From Pseudomonas anuradhapurensis (GTDB lineage: Bacteria > Pseudomonadota > Gammaproteobacteria > Pseudomonadales > Pseudomonadaceae): a stretch of DNA of 64,000 nucleotides. The stretch is from positions 2,367,001-2,431,000 of the forward strand of contig NZ_CP077097.1 in the NCBI RefSeq assembly GCF_014269225.2. The letters are read 5' to 3'. The position numbers and the translations under genes are program-made. Shown here one piece after another: positions 18,548 through 27,316 of the stretch; position 1 is the stretch's first letter, and the number at the start of each line of letters is the position of its first letter. The notes under the pieces were generated by a model that did no database searches, was not told the DNA's origin, and was given only the letters and a program-made list of their open reading frames with translations.

Positions 18548-19195
18548 CTAGGCGATCAGCAGATAGTCTTCGACCTTGCTCACACCAGGCACCGACCAGG
18601 CTGCGCGTTCGACTACCTCCCGCTCGCGCAGCAGGTGCACCTTGCCTTCCAGCCTGACTACGCCGCCGTTGACGCTGACGCGAATGCCTTCGGCCTGGAT
18701 TTCCGCACTGCGTTTGAGCGCGTCTTCGATATGGCGTTTGATATCACCCACGTCAGCCCGGGCTTTGAGGGTGATGCGGTTGTGCACGCCGACCACGCCG
18801 GACAGCCGCCAGACCGCCTGTTCGAGCTCCTCCTTCTGGTATTGCCAGTCGAGTTGGCCTTCCAGGGTCACGGTTCCTTTGTGCACGGTGACCTTGATGC
18901 CTTCCACATTGGCATCCGAACTCCAGGCGATGATTTTCAGGGCGCGACTGGCAATCGTGTCGTCCGCCGTACCTTCAAGCTTGTTCAGGCGTACCTCGAT
19001 TTCCTCGGCCAGCCCACGCACGCCTTTGATGGCTTTGACGGTGCGCTCGGCACTGACTTTCTGGGCGTAGCTGTTGACATGGCCGGACAGCGTGACCACA
19101 CCGTCCTGCACAGTCACACCGATGCTGGCGGCATTGATATCGGGTTTGAATTCCAGCTCTTCGAGCACCAGGTCTCGCAAGTCAAGGTCGTTCAT
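18548..19195 (-). CDS. three-BON-domain protein
   Basis: A 215-residue protein composed of three BON repeats, at about 5-70, 75-140 and 148-213, each with a V-T-L-x-G-x-V or V-R-L-E-G-K-V core. BON domains are associated with phospholipid binding and envelope stability (OsmY, Kbp). There is no signal peptide from the chosen start at 19195, so it may be cytoplasmic like Kbp/YgaU, which binds potassium; the potassium channel in the same unit makes that parallel interesting. CGGAGCC precedes the ATG. It leads the BON-ftsH-channel unit behind an FNR-like box. Confidence 0.88.
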   Translation of the reverse strand: MNDLDLRDLVLEELEFKPDINAASIGVTVQDGVVTLSGHVNSYAQKVSAERTVKAIKGVRGLAEEIEVRLNKLEGTADDTIASRALKIIAWSSDANVEGIKVTVHKGTVTLEGQLDWQYQKEELEQAVWRLSGVVGVHNRITLKARADVGDIKRHIEDALKRSAEIQAEGIRVSVNGGVVRLEGKVHLLREREVVERAAWSVPGVSKVEDYLLIA

Positions 19196-19274
19196 GTTCG
19201 GCTCCGGTAGCAGGTCAAGAGGTGGGCCGGGTGGCCCTGAGTCTTTGTTTCTACCCTTGCGCCGAACGGCGTGA

Positions 19275-19288
19275 TTGATAAAGGTCAA
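19275..19288. promoter_or_regulatory. FNR/ANR-like box
   Basis: TTGATAAAGGTCAA matches 9 of 10. TAGAAA on the minus strand (19248-19253) is centred 31 bp away, pointing to the leftward BON-ftsH-channel unit. Confidence 0.7.
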
Positions 19289-19322
19289 GACAGCCAGAAC
19301 AACTTGCACGCGCCTTCGCAGG

Positions 19323-19336
19323 TTGACAAATGTCAG
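19323..19336. promoter_or_regulatory. FNR-like box, TTGAC variant
   Basis: TTGACAAATGTCAG has the TGAC/GTCA inverted repeat. GATACT at 19358-19363 is centred 31 bp downstream and is a good -10 for the lipoprotein gene at 19396. Confidence 0.6.
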
Positions 19337-19395
19337 GCCACCGCAGGCCTCGCCACCGATACTTGGGGTATTCCGCCACGCGTGAGGGTATGGCC

Positions 19396-19647
19396 ATGCA
19401 ACGCTATCTGCTTGTGGGGTGGGCGAGCCTGCTGCTGGCCAGCGCCGCCTGTACCCCATGGCACGCTGAAGAGTACGACGCGCGCCTGGAGTCGGCAGAG
19501 GACAACGCTGCCACTGCCCGCTTGCGTGCCGACCAGGTGTGCTACCGCATCGACCTGGTCGAGCAGACGGCCAACGAAGCGCTGCGCAGGGCGACGCAGG
19601 CCCAGGAGCAGGTCCAGCAACTGCTGCAACAGGCCAGACGCAAGTAG
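19396..19647 (+). CDS. small alanine-rich lipoprotein-like protein
   Basis: An 83-residue protein with an N-terminal signal (MQRYLLVGWASLLLASAAC) whose Cys19 would be the lipidated residue. The lipobox SAAC is weak at position -3. The rest is a continuous heptad-like helix rich in Ala, Gln, Glu and Arg, reminiscent of Lpp/OprI-type trimeric envelope lipoproteins. GAGGG precedes the ATG at 19396. It ends five bases before the P-type ATPase gene and is coexpressed with it. An envelope role is inferred from shape only. Confidence 0.72.
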   Translation: MQRYLLVGWASLLLASAACTPWHAEEYDARLESAEDNAATARLRADQVCYRIDLVEQTANEALRRATQAQEQVQQLLQQARRK

Positions 19648-19652
19648 CCGCC

Positions 19653-21935
19653 ATGGCGCTACGATGGTTGAACCCCGGCCTGCTGCTGGCCTGTGTACTG
19701 GCATTGGCGGCCGGGGGGATGGCCTATGCGGTCCAACGGCCTGCGTGGGCCGCTGTGGCCTGGGCGGCGGGTGGCACCATCATGGCCTTGGTGCTGGCGG
19801 TGGAAATGGCCAGGCGCCTGGCGAAGGGCCAAGCCGGCATCGACCTGATTGCGTTACTGTCAATCGCCGCCGCTTTGGCGTTGGAGCAAATGCTGGTGGC
19901 TGCCGTGCTCGCACTGATGCTGGCCACTGGTCGTGCGCTGGAATCGTTCAGCCTGCAGCATGCAGAGCGTGAGTTGCGCGCACTGATCGATCGCGCGCCC
20001 CAGCATGCCTGGGTTCAGGAACAGGACGGCCTGCGTGAAGTTGCGGTGGATCAGGTGCAACCTGCGCAGACCGTGCTGGTGCGCCTGGGCGAAATAGTAC
20101 CGGTGGATGGCCGGCTACAGAGCGCTCACGCAACGCTGGACGAGGCCGCATTGACCGGCGAATCGTTACCGGTAACGCGCCATGCCGGCGAGCGGGTTGC
20201 CAGTGGAGTGGTCAATGTCGGCGCGCCGCTATTGCTGCTGGCAACACATACCGCGGCGCACAGCACCTATGCCGGCATCGTGCGCCTGGCCGAGGCGGCA
20301 CGCCAGTCGCGGGCACCGTTCGTGCGCCTGGCCGACCGTTACGCGTTGGCGTTCATTCCGCTGACGGTGCTGCTCGCGGCGTTCGCCTGGTGGGCCAGTG
20401 GCGACGTCCAGAGGGTGCTGGCCGTGCTGGTGGTCGCCACCCCGTGCCCGCTGATCCTGGCTGTACCGATTGCCATTCTGTCGGGCATCTCGCGCGCGGC
20501 TCGGCGCAATATCCTCGTCCGTGACGGTGAGGTACTGGAAGCGCTTGCCGGGGTCCGCCAGGTGTTTCTCGACAAGACTGGCACTTTGACCAGCGGCCAA
20601 GCCCGCTTGCAGTCGATTGAGCTCAAGGGGGAGGGTATGCCGCTGCAGGTACTGCAATGGGCAGCTTCGTTGGCCCAGGCATCCACCCATCCGATTGCCC
20701 AGGCTGTCGTTCACGCTGCCCGCGCGCGCGACCTAGCGCTGACGGCGCCGGAACAGGTAGAGGAAAGCCCAGGCCAGGGGCTTGCCGGCCAGGTGCAGGG
20801 CAGGGCCGTGCGCCTGGGTACCCTGGCCTACGTGCAGGGCGCGGAAGACCATGATCGCTGGGTGCAGGCGCGCTTGCGGCAACTGGATTATCTGGCCAGC
20901 AGTGGCAGTTTCGTGGCGATAGATGGCGAGTTGAAAGCGATGTTGCGGCTGGCCGACGATGTACGCCAGGAGACCCCTCAGACCCTGCGCCTGCTGCGGT
21001 CGCGGGGGATCGACAAGATCGTCATGTTGACGGGCGATCGGGCGCAAACGGCCGAAACGATTGCCTTGAGGGCGGGTATTGATGAACTGCGTTCCGGCCT
21101 TTCGCCCGAAGACAAGACGCGTCTAGTGCGGGAAGGTTGCCGCGAACGGCCGACACTGATGGTTGGCGATGGCATCAATGATGCACCGGCGCTTGCTGCG
21201 GCCGATGTCGGTGTAGCCATGGGCGCCGCGGGGGTGACCGCCTCGGCGCAGGCGGCCGGCGTGGTCCTGCTGGTCGACCGGCTGGGCCGCCTGGTCGAGG
21301 CACTGGACATTGCCCGCAATGCCGTGCATATCGCCCGGCAGGGGGTGTGGGTTGGCATGAGCTTGTCAATGCTGGCGATGCTCATTGCCGCAGCAGGCTA
21401 CCTGCCAGCGGTGATGGGTGCCGTGCTGCAGGAAGGCATCGACCTGCTGATCATCCTCAATGCATTGCGCGCGCTCGGGCCCTGGGGCGGAGATGGCCGC
21501 AACGGGCTTGCCAGTGGTGACCTGGACCGCCTGCAGGACGAGCATCGGCAGCTGCAGAGCCTTTTGACAGACCTGAGCCAGATGGCTCGGGATTTTTCCA
21601 GCCGCCCTGTGCTTCAGGCGCGCACCGACCTGGCTGCGCTCATTGCCGCATTACATGACGTGCTGGAGCGGCATGAGCGGGATGACGAGCGTCGGTTATA
21701 CCCACTGCTGAGCCGGTACATAGGCGGTGAGGATCCGCTTGCGGCGATGAGCCACACGCACCGGGAAATTTTCCGGTTGATCCATTTGTTGGCGCGCATG
21801 AGCGGGGATTTCGCACAGGCAGCAGCCACGCCAAGTGCCGAGGAGATCCAGCATCAGCTTATTCGCCTGGACACGTTGGTGAAGCTGCATTTTGAACAGG
21901 AGGACGCCTTGTACCGGCATCTGGACCGGCGCTGA
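19653..21935 (+). CDS. P1B-type metal ATPase fused to a hemerythrin-like domain
   Basis: A 760-residue protein in two parts. Residues 1-615 are a P-type ATPase: TGES near 168-171, membrane motif TPCPL at 263-267, phosphorylation site DKTGT at 307-311, and the hinge GDGINDAPAL. There is no N-terminal heavy-metal-associated domain. Residues 625-760 form a hemerythrin HHE-like bundle with H631, H674, H701/H703 and H746 plus E750, spaced as diiron ligands. The metal is not obvious from the TPC motif. Hemerythrins bind oxygen or sense iron, NO or redox state, so the tail could gate transport. It is the second gene after the lipoprotein, under an FNR-like box. Confidence 0.9.
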   Translation: MALRWLNPGLLLACVLALAAGGMAYAVQRPAWAAVAWAAGGTIMALVLAVEMARRLAKGQAGIDLIALLSIAAALALEQMLVAAVLALMLATGRALESFSLQHAERELRALIDRAPQHAWVQEQDGLREVAVDQVQPAQTVLVRLGEIVPVDGRLQSAHATLDEAALTGESLPVTRHAGERVASGVVNVGAPLLLLATHTAAHSTYAGIVRLAEAARQSRAPFVRLADRYALAFIPLTVLLAAFAWWASGDVQRVLAVLVVATPCPLILAVPIAILSGISRAARRNILVRDGEVLEALAGVRQVFLDKTGTLTSGQARLQSIELKGEGMPLQVLQWAASLAQASTHPIAQAVVHAARARDLALTAPEQVEESPGQGLAGQVQGRAVRLGTLAYVQGAEDHDRWVQARLRQLDYLASSGSFVAIDGELKAMLRLADDVRQETPQTLRLLRSRGIDKIVMLTGDRAQTAETIALRAGIDELRSGLSPEDKTRLVREGCRERPTLMVGDGINDAPALAAADVGVAMGAAGVTASAQAAGVVLLVDRLGRLVEALDIARNAVHIARQGVWVGMSLSMLAMLIAAAGYLPAVMGAVLQEGIDLLIILNALRALGPWGGDGRNGLASGDLDRLQDEHRQLQSLLTDLSQMARDFSSRPVLQARTDLAALIAALHDVLERHERDDERRLYPLLSRYIGGEDPLAAMSHTHREIFRLIHLLARMSGDFAQAAATPSAEEIQHQLIRLDTLVKLHFEQEDALYRHLDRR

Positions 21936-21957
21936 AGCGCGTGATGACCCGGTGCGA

Positions 21958-21971
21958 TTGATAAAAATCAA
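21958..21971. promoter_or_regulatory. FNR/ANR box, perfect match
   Basis: TTGATAAAAATCAA is a perfect site. GATGCT at 21993-21998 is centred 31 bp downstream, the same hexamer and spacing as at 1779. It drives the groEL-like/stress-protein pair. Confidence 0.85.
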
Positions 21972-22046
21972 GCGCCAGGCGAAGGGGAAGGGGATGCTGG
22001 CAGCATCAGAGTGGTCCATCCCCTGGCCTGTACGGGAGTCGAAATC

Positions 22047-23666
22047 ATGCCGCATAGCAAAATCCTCTTCCGATCGGCTGCGCGGGAAAAAATCCTCAGT
22101 GGCGCCACCCAGCTCGCCGATGCCGTGCGCGTCACCCTGGGTCCCAAGTCGAAATCGGTACTGATGCAAAACAGCTGGGGACGGCCGACGGTGTGCAATG
22201 ACGGAGTGTCCATCGCCAAGCGGGTCGACCTGCAGGACCCCGAGGAAAACCTGGGGGCGCAGATGCTGCGCCAAGCGGCCGAGCGCACCGGAGAGGCGGT
22301 TGGCGATGGCACCAGCACCGCGACGGTACTTGCCCATGCAATCCTGGCCGATGGCGTGCGTAATGTGGTGGCCGGCGCCAGTGCCATCGACCTCAAGCGT
22401 GGCCTGGACAAAGGCCTTGCGCTGGTAATGGCGGCATTGCTGGCGCAGTCACGCGCGGTCAGTACGCTCAAGGAAAAGGCCCAGGTGGCCACGTTGTCGG
22501 CGCACAACGATCCCTTGATCGGGCAGCTGGTCGCCGATGCGCTGGAGAAGGTCGGGGTGGAAGGTGTAGTGAGCGTGGAGGAATCCAAGACCACCGAGAC
22601 AGTGGTCGACATCATGGATGGCATGCGCTTCGACAGAGGTTATGTTTCGCCGTACTTTGTCACCGATACCGAGAAGATGCAGGTCGAGCTGACCGATGCC
22701 TGCGTGCTGCTGTGCGACCACAAGATTGGCGCATTGGCCGACCTGCTGCCACTGCTCGAGCAAGTGGCGAAGAGCGGCCAGCCGTTGGTGGTGATTGCCG
22801 AGGATATCGACGGCGAGGCGCTGACCACGTTGGTGGTCAACCAGATTCGCGGCGTGTTGCGCGCGGTAGCCGTAAAAGCACCAGGCTTTGGTGAACGGCG
22901 CAAGGAAATGCTCCAGGACATTGCCGTGCTCACTGGCGCCACCGTGGTATCGGCAGAGCTGGGCGTCAATCTCGAACATCTGCAACTGTCCCAGCTGGGT
23001 CAGGTTCACCGCGCTGTGGTGTTGAAGGACAGCACCGCGCTGATCGGCGGCAAGGGCACCCAGCAAGCGGTTGCTGCCCGCGTTTCGCAGATCCGTGCAC
23101 AGATCGACGCGAGCAGCAGTGATTACGACCGGGAAAAACTGCAGGAACGCCTGGCCAGGCTTGCCGGCGGGGTTGCGGTGATTCGCGTTGGCGCGCCCTC
23201 CGAAGCCGAGATGAAGGCGCGCAAGGACGCCTTGGACGATGCCTTGTCTGCCACCCGTGCGGCGATCGCCGAAGGCATCGTGCCAGGCGCTGGCCTTGCC
23301 TTGCTCAAGGCGGTGCCAGCATTGCTTGCCGAAGAGGCGGGCAGCGAAGGCGATACGCGTACAGGCTTGCAGATTCTGCGGCGTGCGTTGGAAGCGCCGG
23401 CGCGGATGATCGCCGAGAATTCCGCCGTGGATGCCGGCGTGGTGGTGGCTCGGATGCTGGCCGAAACGGGTAGCATCGGTTTCGATGCCGCAGCCAACGC
23501 TTATGTCGACCTGTACGAGGCGGGCATCATCGACCCCACCAAGGTAGTGCGCATCGCCCTGGAAAATGCGGTCTCGGTCGCCAGCATCCTGCTGCTGACC
23601 GAAGCCACCATGACCGATATCCCTGAAAAGAACACCCCTTCCATGCAACCCCCGCTGCCTGAGTGA
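22047..23666 (+). CDS. GroEL-type chaperonin, second copy without GroES
   Basis: A 539-residue 60-kDa chaperonin. [24 protein letters not shown] (ATP site) and the apical segment with [16 protein letters not shown] are all present, so it should fold and hydrolyse ATP. It differs from the housekeeping GroEL: no groES precedes it, and the C-terminus is MQPPLPE instead of the Gly-Gly-Met repeat that lines the cavity floor. The start at 22047 has GGGAG at 22034-22038. It probably borrows the main GroES or acts alone. It is expressed from a perfect FNR/ANR box together with the next gene. Confidence 0.93.
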   Translation: MPHSKILFRSAAREKILSGATQLADAVRVTLGPKSKSVLMQNSWGRPTVCNDGVSIAKRVDLQDPEENLGAQMLRQAAERTGEAVGDGTSTATVLAHAILADGVRNVVAGASAIDLKRGLDKGLALVMAALLAQSRAVSTLKEKAQVATLSAHNDPLIGQLVADALEKVGVEGVVSVEESKTTETVVDIMDGMRFDRGYVSPYFVTDTEKMQVELTDACVLLCDHKIGALADLLPLLEQVAKSGQPLVVIAEDIDGEALTTLVVNQIRGVLRAVAVKAPGFGERRKEMLQDIAVLTGATVVSAELGVNLEHLQLSQLGQVHRAVVLKDSTALIGGKGTQQAVAARVSQIRAQIDASSSDYDREKLQERLARLAGGVAVIRVGAPSEAEMKARKDALDDALSATRAAIAEGIVPGAGLALLKAVPALLAEEAGSEGDTRTGLQILRRALEAPARMIAENSAVDAGVVVARMLAETGSIGFDAAANAYVDLYEAGIIDPTKVVRIALENAVSVASILLLTEATMTDIPEKNTPSMQPPLPE

Positions 23667-23693
23667 CAGGCCAACCGACCGTTGGAGGCAATC

Positions 23694-24584
23694 ATGAGCC
23701 ACTATCAACGCCTGCTGCTGGTAATGCGCCCGCTGCTGCGCCAGTCTGGTGCCCTGGAGCAGGCGGCTGCGCTGGCCAGGTCAAGTTCTGCCAGCCTGCA
23801 CATTGTCGCCCTGCTGGAGTCACTGGACAAACTCAGGCTGCTGGAAACGGGTGATCATCAAGCTGCCAGGCAGGCCTATCTGGCAACCCAACACCAACAA
23901 CTGGAAAACCAGGTGAGTGCCTTGCGCGCCTCGGGCGTGCAGGTCACGACCGAGGTTGCCTGGAGCAGCGACGTGCAGGACGACATATTGGCGCATGTGC
24001 AGGAGATGCAGCCCGACCTGCTGCTCAAGCAGGTCGAGCATGAGCCGGTGCTCAAGCGCGCGTTCTTCACCCCGCTGGACTGGCAGTTGCTGCGCCACTG
24101 CCCGACCCCGGTCTACCTGCTGGGCGCCGCCAGGCCGGCACTGCCGCGCCAGGTCGTGGCCGCGGTGGATGTGGCCGATACCTCGGACGAAGGGCTGGCG
24201 CGCAACGACGGTATCGTCCGGCAAGCCAGTGCCCTGGCCTTGCAGACCGGGGCGCAACTGGATCTGCTGCATGCCTGTGACCTGTCGATGGCCTACATGG
24301 GTGACATGGGTTATTCCGCCTGGGCCATCGGCGATATCGCCGGCCCCTTGCGGCAGGCACTCGAGGACGATTTCAGGGCGCTGGCCGAGCGTTTCGGAGC
24401 ACCGCCCGAACGCCGCCACTTCGTACTGGGTCGGCCGGTCGCGGTGCTGGGCGAATACGCCGAGTCACAAGCCGTGGACGTCATTGTCATGGGACGGCCG
24501 CTGGCCCGTGGGCTGGACCGCCTGTTCGGCAGCACCACCGAGCATGTGCTGTACCAGGTACCCTGCAACATCCTGGTGGTGTAG
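23694..24584 (+). CDS. universal stress protein, two tandem Usp domains
   Basis: A 296-residue protein; Usp domain 1 at about 3-140, domain 2 from about 152 (VVAAVDVAD). It contains TPLDWQLLRHCPTPVYLLG-type linker sequence shared with 26258 and 1852. The second domain ends GRPLARGLDRLFGSTTEH, with the nucleotide glycines. The start at 23694 follows TTGGAGGC, 27 bp after the chaperonin stop, so both share a transcript. Confidence 0.9.
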   Translation: MSHYQRLLLVMRPLLRQSGALEQAAALARSSSASLHIVALLESLDKLRLLETGDHQAARQAYLATQHQQLENQVSALRASGVQVTTEVAWSSDVQDDILAHVQEMQPDLLLKQVEHEPVLKRAFFTPLDWQLLRHCPTPVYLLGAARPALPRQVVAAVDVADTSDEGLARNDGIVRQASALALQTGAQLDLLHACDLSMAYMGDMGYSAWAIGDIAGPLRQALEDDFRALAERFGAPPERRHFVLGRPVAVLGEYAESQAVDVIVMGRPLARGLDRLFGSTTEHVLYQVPCNILVV

Positions 24585-24598
24585 CGGCATGCGCCTGT

Positions 24599-25558
24599 TC
24601 ATGCCGCTGGCCCGAGACCGTGGGCCAGGTGCGTGGCGATCAGGGCGCTGGTGTCGACGATAACCAGTGCCTGCCGACAATGCGCTGGCAGGCGAAAGGG
24701 CTCGATGCTGTCGCTGACCAGGATCCGCTCGAACATGCTGCTGTCGAACAACTGGGCTGCGGCGGTGAACAGGCCGTGGGTAGCGGCGGCCAGCAGACGG
24801 GTCGCGCCAGCCTGCCGGCAGGCCTGCGCAGCGTGCAGAAGGGTCTGGCCGGTGCTGATCATGTCATCGAAAATGACCACGGTGCTTGCGGTCACATCGC
24901 CTACCAGGTAGTCCCCGCTAAGGGCCTCGTGCTGGCGGTGCTTTTCCATCAGGGCGGTGCTGACCGGGCGGCCGAGCAATTGTGCCAGCGCCTGGCGAAA
25001 GTGCTCGGCGCGCTTGACGCCGCCGATGTCCGGCGACACTACCGTGACCGGCTGTTCTGCCAGCAGCGGGGCAATGCGCTGGGCAAACAATTGCACGCAT
25101 GACAGGTTCCAGGCTGGGATGCGGTAGGCATTGTCGAACGCGCTGGGGTTATGCACGTCCAGCGCCAGCACCCGGTCGATGCCGCAGCTTTCCATCAGGC
25201 GGGCCACATGGCGGGTGATGGTGGAATCCTGGAATTCTACCTTGCGGTCCTTGCGGCCATAACACAGATAAGGCGTCAGCGCTGTCACCTGAATGGCACC
25301 GGCATCCTTGATTGCCGCGCAGAAAAACAGCAGCCGGCACAGCTTGTCGTGGGCGCTGTGGCGCGTATCACCATAGAGCGAATGAACCACGATGACGCTT
25401 CGGCCTGCGACCGCTTCGCTCGGCCAGCATTTGTGTTCACCGTCCTCGTAGTCCCGTTCTTCATGTGCCGACAACCTGCAGCCCAGACGCTGCGCCACGG
25501 CACTGCCGTAGCCCTCGCTACCTTGCAAGGCAAACAGTAAAGGCGGTATGTGGTTCAT
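24599..25558 (-). CDS. ribose-phosphate pyrophosphokinase-like protein
   Basis: A 319-residue PRPP synthetase homologue of normal length. CYGRKDRK corresponds to the ATP-binding ARQDR region, DVHNPSAF to the divalent-metal loop (DLHA in E. coli Prs), and VVIFDDMISTGQTL is the ribose-5-phosphate/PRPP loop. The loop DVHN and an abundance of His and Cys set it apart from the housekeeping Prs, so it is an accessory copy. The start at 25558 has GGAG eight bases ahead, and a start at 25579 would coincide with the transcription start predicted from the FNR box. It makes PRPP from ribose 5-phosphate and ATP, feeding the PRTases of the island. Confidence 0.85.
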   Translation of the reverse strand: MNHIPPLLFALQGSEGYGSAVAQRLGCRLSAHEERDYEDGEHKCWPSEAVAGRSVIVVHSLYGDTRHSAHDKLCRLLFFCAAIKDAGAIQVTALTPYLCYGRKDRKVEFQDSTITRHVARLMESCGIDRVLALDVHNPSAFDNAYRIPAWNLSCVQLFAQRIAPLLAEQPVTVVSPDIGGVKRAEHFRQALAQLLGRPVSTALMEKHRQHEALSGDYLVGDVTASTVVIFDDMISTGQTLLHAAQACRQAGATRLLAAATHGLFTAAAQLFDSSMFERILVSDSIEPFRLPAHCRQALVIVDTSALIATHLAHGLGPAA

Positions 25559-25613
25559 GTACTGTGCTCCGTCGTTCATGGCCGGCACCCCGAAAGCGTG
25601 GGTACCCCTTGAT

Positions 25614-25627
25614 TTGACCATTATCAA
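25614..25627. promoter_or_regulatory. FNR/ANR-like box between divergent genes
   Basis: TTGACCATTATCAA matches 9 of 10. It stands 56 bp from the PRPP synthetase start and 87 bp from the zinc-ribbon gene start. GACACT at 25649-25654 is centred 31 bp to the right. Confidence 0.65.
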
Positions 25628-25713
25628 GTCCTGTGTCGCCGGCCGGCAGACACTGGGCAGGTCAACGCATGCCAAGGGCTGCGATCCTCACAACCTGCAA
25701 AGTGAGCACGCCG

Positions 25714-26205
25714 ATGGACAAGTATCAGAAAAGCCGCAAGGACAAATTGTTCAAGTCCCACCCTTTCGATCCTTATGCCACACCGCTTCGCCCGGGCGGT
25801 AGCGCGCGTTGCCCGCAATGTGGTGCCGCCTACCACGAGGGTGAATGGCACCTGCATGGGCCTGTTGGCCCCGGCCCGGTGGACGCGACGGTCTGCCCGG
25901 CCTGCCGCCGTATCGAGGACCGTGCCGCGGCCGGACAAGTGCGCATATCCGGGCGTTTCCTGGCAACCCATGAGCAAGAGATCCGCCAGCTGATACACCA
26001 TGCGGAACAGCAAGAACGGCAGACGCATGTGCTTGAACGGCTGATCGCGGTCGATTGCAAGGATGACGAACTGCTGGCGACTACCACGGGTACGCACCTG
26101 GCCAACCGCATCGGCCATGACCTGGAAGCCGCCTATGACGGCACCTGCAGTTACCGTTACAGTGACAGCGAGGTGTATCTGAGCGTCGACTGGCATCGCG
26201 ATTGA
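25714..26205 (+). CDS. BCAM0308-type zinc-ribbon protein
   Basis: A 163-residue protein with two CxxC knuckles, C33/C36 (CPQCGAAY) and C61/C64 (CPACRRIED), forming a zinc ribbon. The N-terminal KYQKSRKDKLFK is basic. The family is named after BCAM0308 of Burkholderia cenocepacia, which I recall lies in the low-oxygen-activated (lxa) locus; its C-terminal part resembles the archaeal ribosome-export factor Nmd3. That gives a link to RNA or ribosomes but no proven role. The start at 25714 has only a weak GTGAGC; the next ATG upstream (25669) is no better. Divergent from the PRPP synthetase gene. Confidence 0.8.
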   Translation: MDKYQKSRKDKLFKSHPFDPYATPLRPGGSARCPQCGAAYHEGEWHLHGPVGPGPVDATVCPACRRIEDRAAAGQVRISGRFLATHEQEIRQLIHHAEQQERQTHVLERLIAVDCKDDELLATTTGTHLANRIGHDLEAAYDGTCSYRYSDSEVYLSVDWHRD

Positions 26206-26211
26206 AACCTG

Positions 26212-26253
26212 CCGCCTGGTTGCCTGCGCAAGGATGCCGTGCACACCAGGCGG
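26212..26253. repeat. 9-bp inverted repeat between convergent genes
   Basis: CCGCCTGGT (26212-26220) and ACCAGGCGG (26245-26253) are perfect inverted copies with a 24-base loop, lying between two convergent stop codons. There is no T-run, so it may be a rho-dependent or bidirectional stop structure rather than a classic terminator. Confidence 0.4.
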
Positions 26254-26257
26254 TGAA

Positions 26258-27154
26258 TCAACCATGGATCGCCAGTAGGCTGGAGTGCACCTTGTACAGG
26301 CTTTGCTCGGTGGTGCTGCCGATGACCTTGGTCATGCCCTCATGGTAAACCGTCCCCATGACCACCACATCGAAGGCATGCTGGTTGGCGTATTCGCTGA
26401 CAACATTGCGCGCGGGGCCTCGCACCAGATGCAGGTGATCCGGCTTGATACCGTAGTGGCTGGCGAACTTCGCCAGGCGTTCGCGCGCCCGACCGGTCAT
26501 TTCCTCGACGCGGTCCTCGGTCCACGCCACTGGCGCGGCGGCATAGGCCAGGAAGCTGGGGCCAGGCTCATACGCCTGCAGCACATGCAATTGCGCCTTG
26601 CAGCGCTGCGCCAACACCTGTGCATGTTGCAGGATGCGCTCGTTGATCTTGGCCACCGCGTGGTCGTCCTCGACCAGATCCACTGCCGCCAGCACCCGGG
26701 CTGGCAGTGTGGTGTCTGCCTGGGCCACCAGGTGCAGCGGGATCGGGCAGCGGCGCAACAGTTGCCAGTCCAGGGGTGTAAGCAGGGCGCGGCTGACGAG
26801 GGTTTCGTGGCGGACATCCTTGATCAGCATCTCGACCCGATGCAGCTGGGCCAGCCGGATCAGATCCTTGAGCGGGTCTTCGTCATCCAGGGTTTCGGCA
26901 TAGGCAGTCGTGCCTAGCTCGCCAAGCGCCTTGACCTGGTCGTTCAGCCAGGCCTTGCGGTGCTCGGCATCCTGCCTGCGGACATTGCCGCGCAACACGT
27001 GGTCCAGGGTGGCCAGGCGGGATGGCAGTTGGCTCAGCACCACCAGGTGCAAGGTAGCGCCTGTCGCCTTGGCCAACGCTTGGGCACGCGCCAAGGCAGG
27101 CGAGGGGTGCAGGTCTGGGTGGCAGATCAGTAACAGTTGCGACAGAGCGTTCAT
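26258..27154 (-). CDS. universal stress protein, two tandem Usp domains
   Basis: A 298-residue protein with Usp domains at about 3-140 and 155-295. TPLDWQLLRRCPIPLHLV matches the linker of 23694 and 1852. The C-terminal GTVYHEGMTKVIGSTTE holds the nucleotide glycines. GGAGG precedes the ATG at 27154. It is divergent from another stress-protein gene with one perfect FNR/ANR box between them. Confidence 0.9.
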   Translation of the reverse strand: MNALSQLLLICHPDLHPSPALARAQALAKATGATLHLVVLSQLPSRLATLDHVLRGNVRRQDAEHRKAWLNDQVKALGELGTTAYAETLDDEDPLKDLIRLAQLHRVEMLIKDVRHETLVSRALLTPLDWQLLRRCPIPLHLVAQADTTLPARVLAAVDLVEDDHAVAKINERILQHAQVLAQRCKAQLHVLQAYEPGPSFLAYAAAPVAWTEDRVEEMTGRARERLAKFASHYGIKPDHLHLVRGPARNVVSEYANQHAFDVVVMGTVYHEGMTKVIGSTTEQSLYKVHSSLLAIHG

Positions 27155-27233
27155 GAGGGCCTCCACAGCGATGGCCGCCACGATGACGGCACAGCGGTTC
27201 AAGGGTAGGGTGGCGCGATGGCGCTCGGGTGCC

Positions 27234-27247
27234 TTGATATTTATCAA
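27234..27247. promoter_or_regulatory. FNR/ANR box, perfect match, shared
   Basis: TTGATATTTATCAA is a perfect site between two divergent stress-protein genes. GACAAT at 27269-27274 is centred 31 bp to the right and is a good -10. The leftward gene has only weak candidates. Confidence 0.85.
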
Positions 27248-27316
27248 GAATGGCCCAGCACCCGCGCCGACAATGGCAAGGGCGCACAACCTTGTTTCCG
27301 CGCCGGGAGGTGGCCG

